A stretch of 64,000 nt of DNA from Paenimyroides aestuarii (GTDB taxonomy: Bacteria > Bacteroidota > Bacteroidia > Flavobacteriales > Flavobacteriaceae): assembly GCF_024628805.1 (NCBI RefSeq), contig NZ_CP102382.1, forward strand, positions 62,001-126,000, given 5' to 3'. Shown in pieces: positions 62,339-64,000 of the stretch. How positions within the stretch are numbered: the stretch's first letter is position 1; each line of letters opens with the position of its first letter. Below the pieces are notes generated by a model. It was given only the letters and a program-made list of their open reading frames with translations. It had not been told where the DNA came from and searched no databases. Both the position numbers and the translations under genes were made by a program.

Positions 62339-64000
62339 GAGGCTGTCCAAAAAGTTTGGGCAGCCCTTTTTTTGTTGTGTTTTCTCTAAAAAATTCGTAT
62401 TTTAGAGTTGAACAAAAAACCCAACTATGGCTAAGGTAACATTTAAAAATCAAACAGGCAACTCTCCAGAACTTTTCCCTATCAATATTTTTGATTTGAT
62501 TCCAGAAGACCACCCCGTTCGGTTGGTGGATTCGGTGGTTAATCAATTGGATATCAGCGATATTACAAATCTTTACTTAGGCGGAGGTTGCTCTGCATAT
62601 CATCCGAGAATGATGATTAAAGTGTTGTTTTACAGCTATTTGTCCAACATTTATTCGTGTAGAAAAATCGCCAAAGCCCTTACCGAAAACATTCATTTTA
62701 TGTACATTTCGGGAAATTCTACGCCAAATTTTAGAACCATCAACGAATTTAGAGGGAAAATTTTGAAGGAGAAAATCAAAGATTTGTTTGCCGAAGTGGT
62801 GAAAATGCTGGTAGAATTGGGCTACATCAGCCTTGATATTCAGTATATTGACGGCACAAAAATTGAGGCAAAATCCAATAAATACACCTTCGTTTGGCGG
62901 GGTTCTGTGGAAAAGTACAAAGAAAAATTAGAAGTTAAAATCAATACGATTCTTTCAGATATTGAAAACAGTATTCAATCAGATAATCAAGAACTTAACA
63001 AGGAAGAACTGCCCAAAAAAATCAATTCCGAAGAACTAAAAGAGAAGTTATCTGAATTGAACAAAAAACTAAAAGAACCTACCAAAAAACAGGCAAAAGA
63101 GCTACAAAAACTTCAGGATGAGCATCTTCCAAAATTAGAAAAATACGAAAAAGACCTAGAAACTTTAGGCGATAGGAATTCTTACAGCAAAACCGACCCC
63201 GACGCTACTTTTATGCGGATGAAGGAAGATCACATGAAAAACGGACAGCTTAAACCGGCTTATAATACGCAGATTTCAACTGAAAACCAGTTTATTACAC
63301 ACATCTCTATCCATCAAAAACCTGGTGACACCACCACTTTAGAATCTCATTTGGAAGGTTTTGAAAATGCTTACAAAAAACAAAGCAAAGAAGTGGTTGC
63401 CGATGCAGGATACGGAAGTGAGGAGAATTACGAAATGCTTGAAAATAAGAGCGTTACAGCGTATGTGAAGTATAAATTATTTTCATGCAGAACAGAAAAA
63501 GAAGATGGAAAACAATCCGTTTTTGGTTCAGAATTTATTCTATAACCAAGAACAAGATTTTTACGTTTGTCCGATGGGTCAACGAATGGAAAATATAGGC
63601 AAAGGCAAACGAATTTCGAGCAACGGATACGAATCGCAAGTGTCTTATTATCAAGCTAAAAACTGCAACAATTGTCCGCTTCGAGGGGAATGTTTCAATG
63701 CAAAAGGCAACCGAAAAATAGAAGTCAACCACCGATTAAATGAATTAAAACACAAGGCTAAAACATTATTAACTAGCGAAGAAGGTTTAAAACACCGAAG
63801 CAAACGCCCGATAGAAGTAGAAGCTGTCTTTGGTCAACTCAAAAGCAATAATAAATTTAACAGATTTACATTCAAAGGATTAGAAAAAGTAGAATTAGAA
63901 TTTCTACTGATGGCTCTTGGACATAATTTTAGAAAAATGGTGGCTAAAGGAGCGACTTCTAAGAAAATTGTTGTAAAAACCGCAAAACGAGGTTCAAAAA
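62339..64000 (+). mobile_element. IS1182-type insertion sequence, right end beyond the window
   Basis: GAGGCTGTCCAAAA at 62339-62352 fits the left terminal repeat of this family. The transposase begins at 62427 and runs to the window edge. The hairpin GGCTGTCC...GGGCAGCC (62341-62365) just inside the end is usual for such elements and may stop transcription into it. The right end and target duplication cannot be seen. Confidence 0.75.
62427..64000 (+). pseudogene. IS1182-type transposase, frameshifted, 3' end outside the window
   Basis: Residues 1-350 are intact, with the first catalytic Asp in [17 protein letters not shown] and the second in [14 protein letters not shown]. At 63474-63476 (AAA) one extra A breaks the frame, and the first reading frame stops at 63545. 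The other frame continues with [42 protein letters not shown] and VEAVFGQLKSNNKF (third acidic residue) up to base 64000. Either the copy is dead, or the A-run is a sequencing error or a slippage site. Confidence 0.85.

Noticed and set aside
62341..62370. Terminator of the DUF4293 gene
   Set aside because: The hairpin is at the terminal sequence of the IS1182 element and probably belongs to it, although it may also stop transcription.
1..64000. tRNA, rRNA and CRISPR arrays
   Set aside because: No cloverleaf-like segments with a TTCG/A T-loop, no ribosomal RNA stretches and no regular repeat-spacer pattern were seen.

Overview
The window is AT-rich Bacteroidota DNA, almost certainly from a member of the Flavobacteriaceae. 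Supporting signs are Bacteroidota -7 promoter boxes (TAnnTTTG), a near absence of Shine-Dalgarno sequences, two type IX secretion proteins (a PorV-like porin and the Plug protein), a DUF4105/Lnb lipoprotein N-acyltransferase, a permease-M1 peptidase fusion and the rho-DUF4293 pair. No rRNA, tRNA or CRISPR array was found.

Layout. 1-4.5 kb: a copper-type MbnP/MbnH cluster (outer-membrane protein, diheme peroxidase, MbnP lipoprotein) next to an AraC regulator flanked by two paralogous small Cys-rich proteins with GTG starts. 4.5-12 kb: housekeeping (trmD, GumN/TraB-like, rplS with a candidate L19 leader, YbaB, S9 peptidase), a higBA toxin-antitoxin pair and a cysteine synthase. 12-23 kb: ABC exporter with fused M1 peptidase, ferritin, SRPBCC and VOC proteins, AIM24, pssA, and a compact run of PorV-like, Lnb and CpsB-type phosphatase genes. 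23-29 kb: YitT and two tandem membrane class III nucleotide cyclases. 29-43 kb: M16 peptidase, aromatic amino acid hydroxylase, two lipoproteins, T9SS Plug, apaG, pruA, gcvT and a Cu-type P-ATPase. 43-48.8 kb: a photolyase-type block (TetR, AarF kinase, DUF2256, DASH cryptochrome, TIGR03643, SDR, MarR) holding a 146-bp element with perfect 20-bp inverted ends. 48.8-54.1 kb: a sulfane-sulfur handling regulon. 54.5-59.6 kb: udk, divIC and the two methylmalonyl-CoA mutase subunits, separated by a toxin-antitoxin pair. 59.6-64 kb: rhodanese-like protein, rho, DUF4293 and an IS1182-type element with a frameshifted transposase, cut by the window edge.

Two observations stand out. (1) The tandem cyclases have complementary active-site losses: the 889-aa protein keeps both metal aspartates but has Glu where the transition-state Arg should be, and the 677-aa protein has lost the second metal Asp but keeps the Asn/Arg pair. 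This is the division of labour of the mammalian C1/C2 heterodimer, and the 889-aa protein also carries an HD domain with a phosphodiesterase-like YHNxxHxxDV motif. (2) Three promoters in the sulfur region carry a GTAAC-N4-GTTAC palindrome whose centre lies exactly 29.5 bp upstream of the -7 element in all three. This predicts a class II regulon of the Crp/Fnr protein encoded in the first operon.
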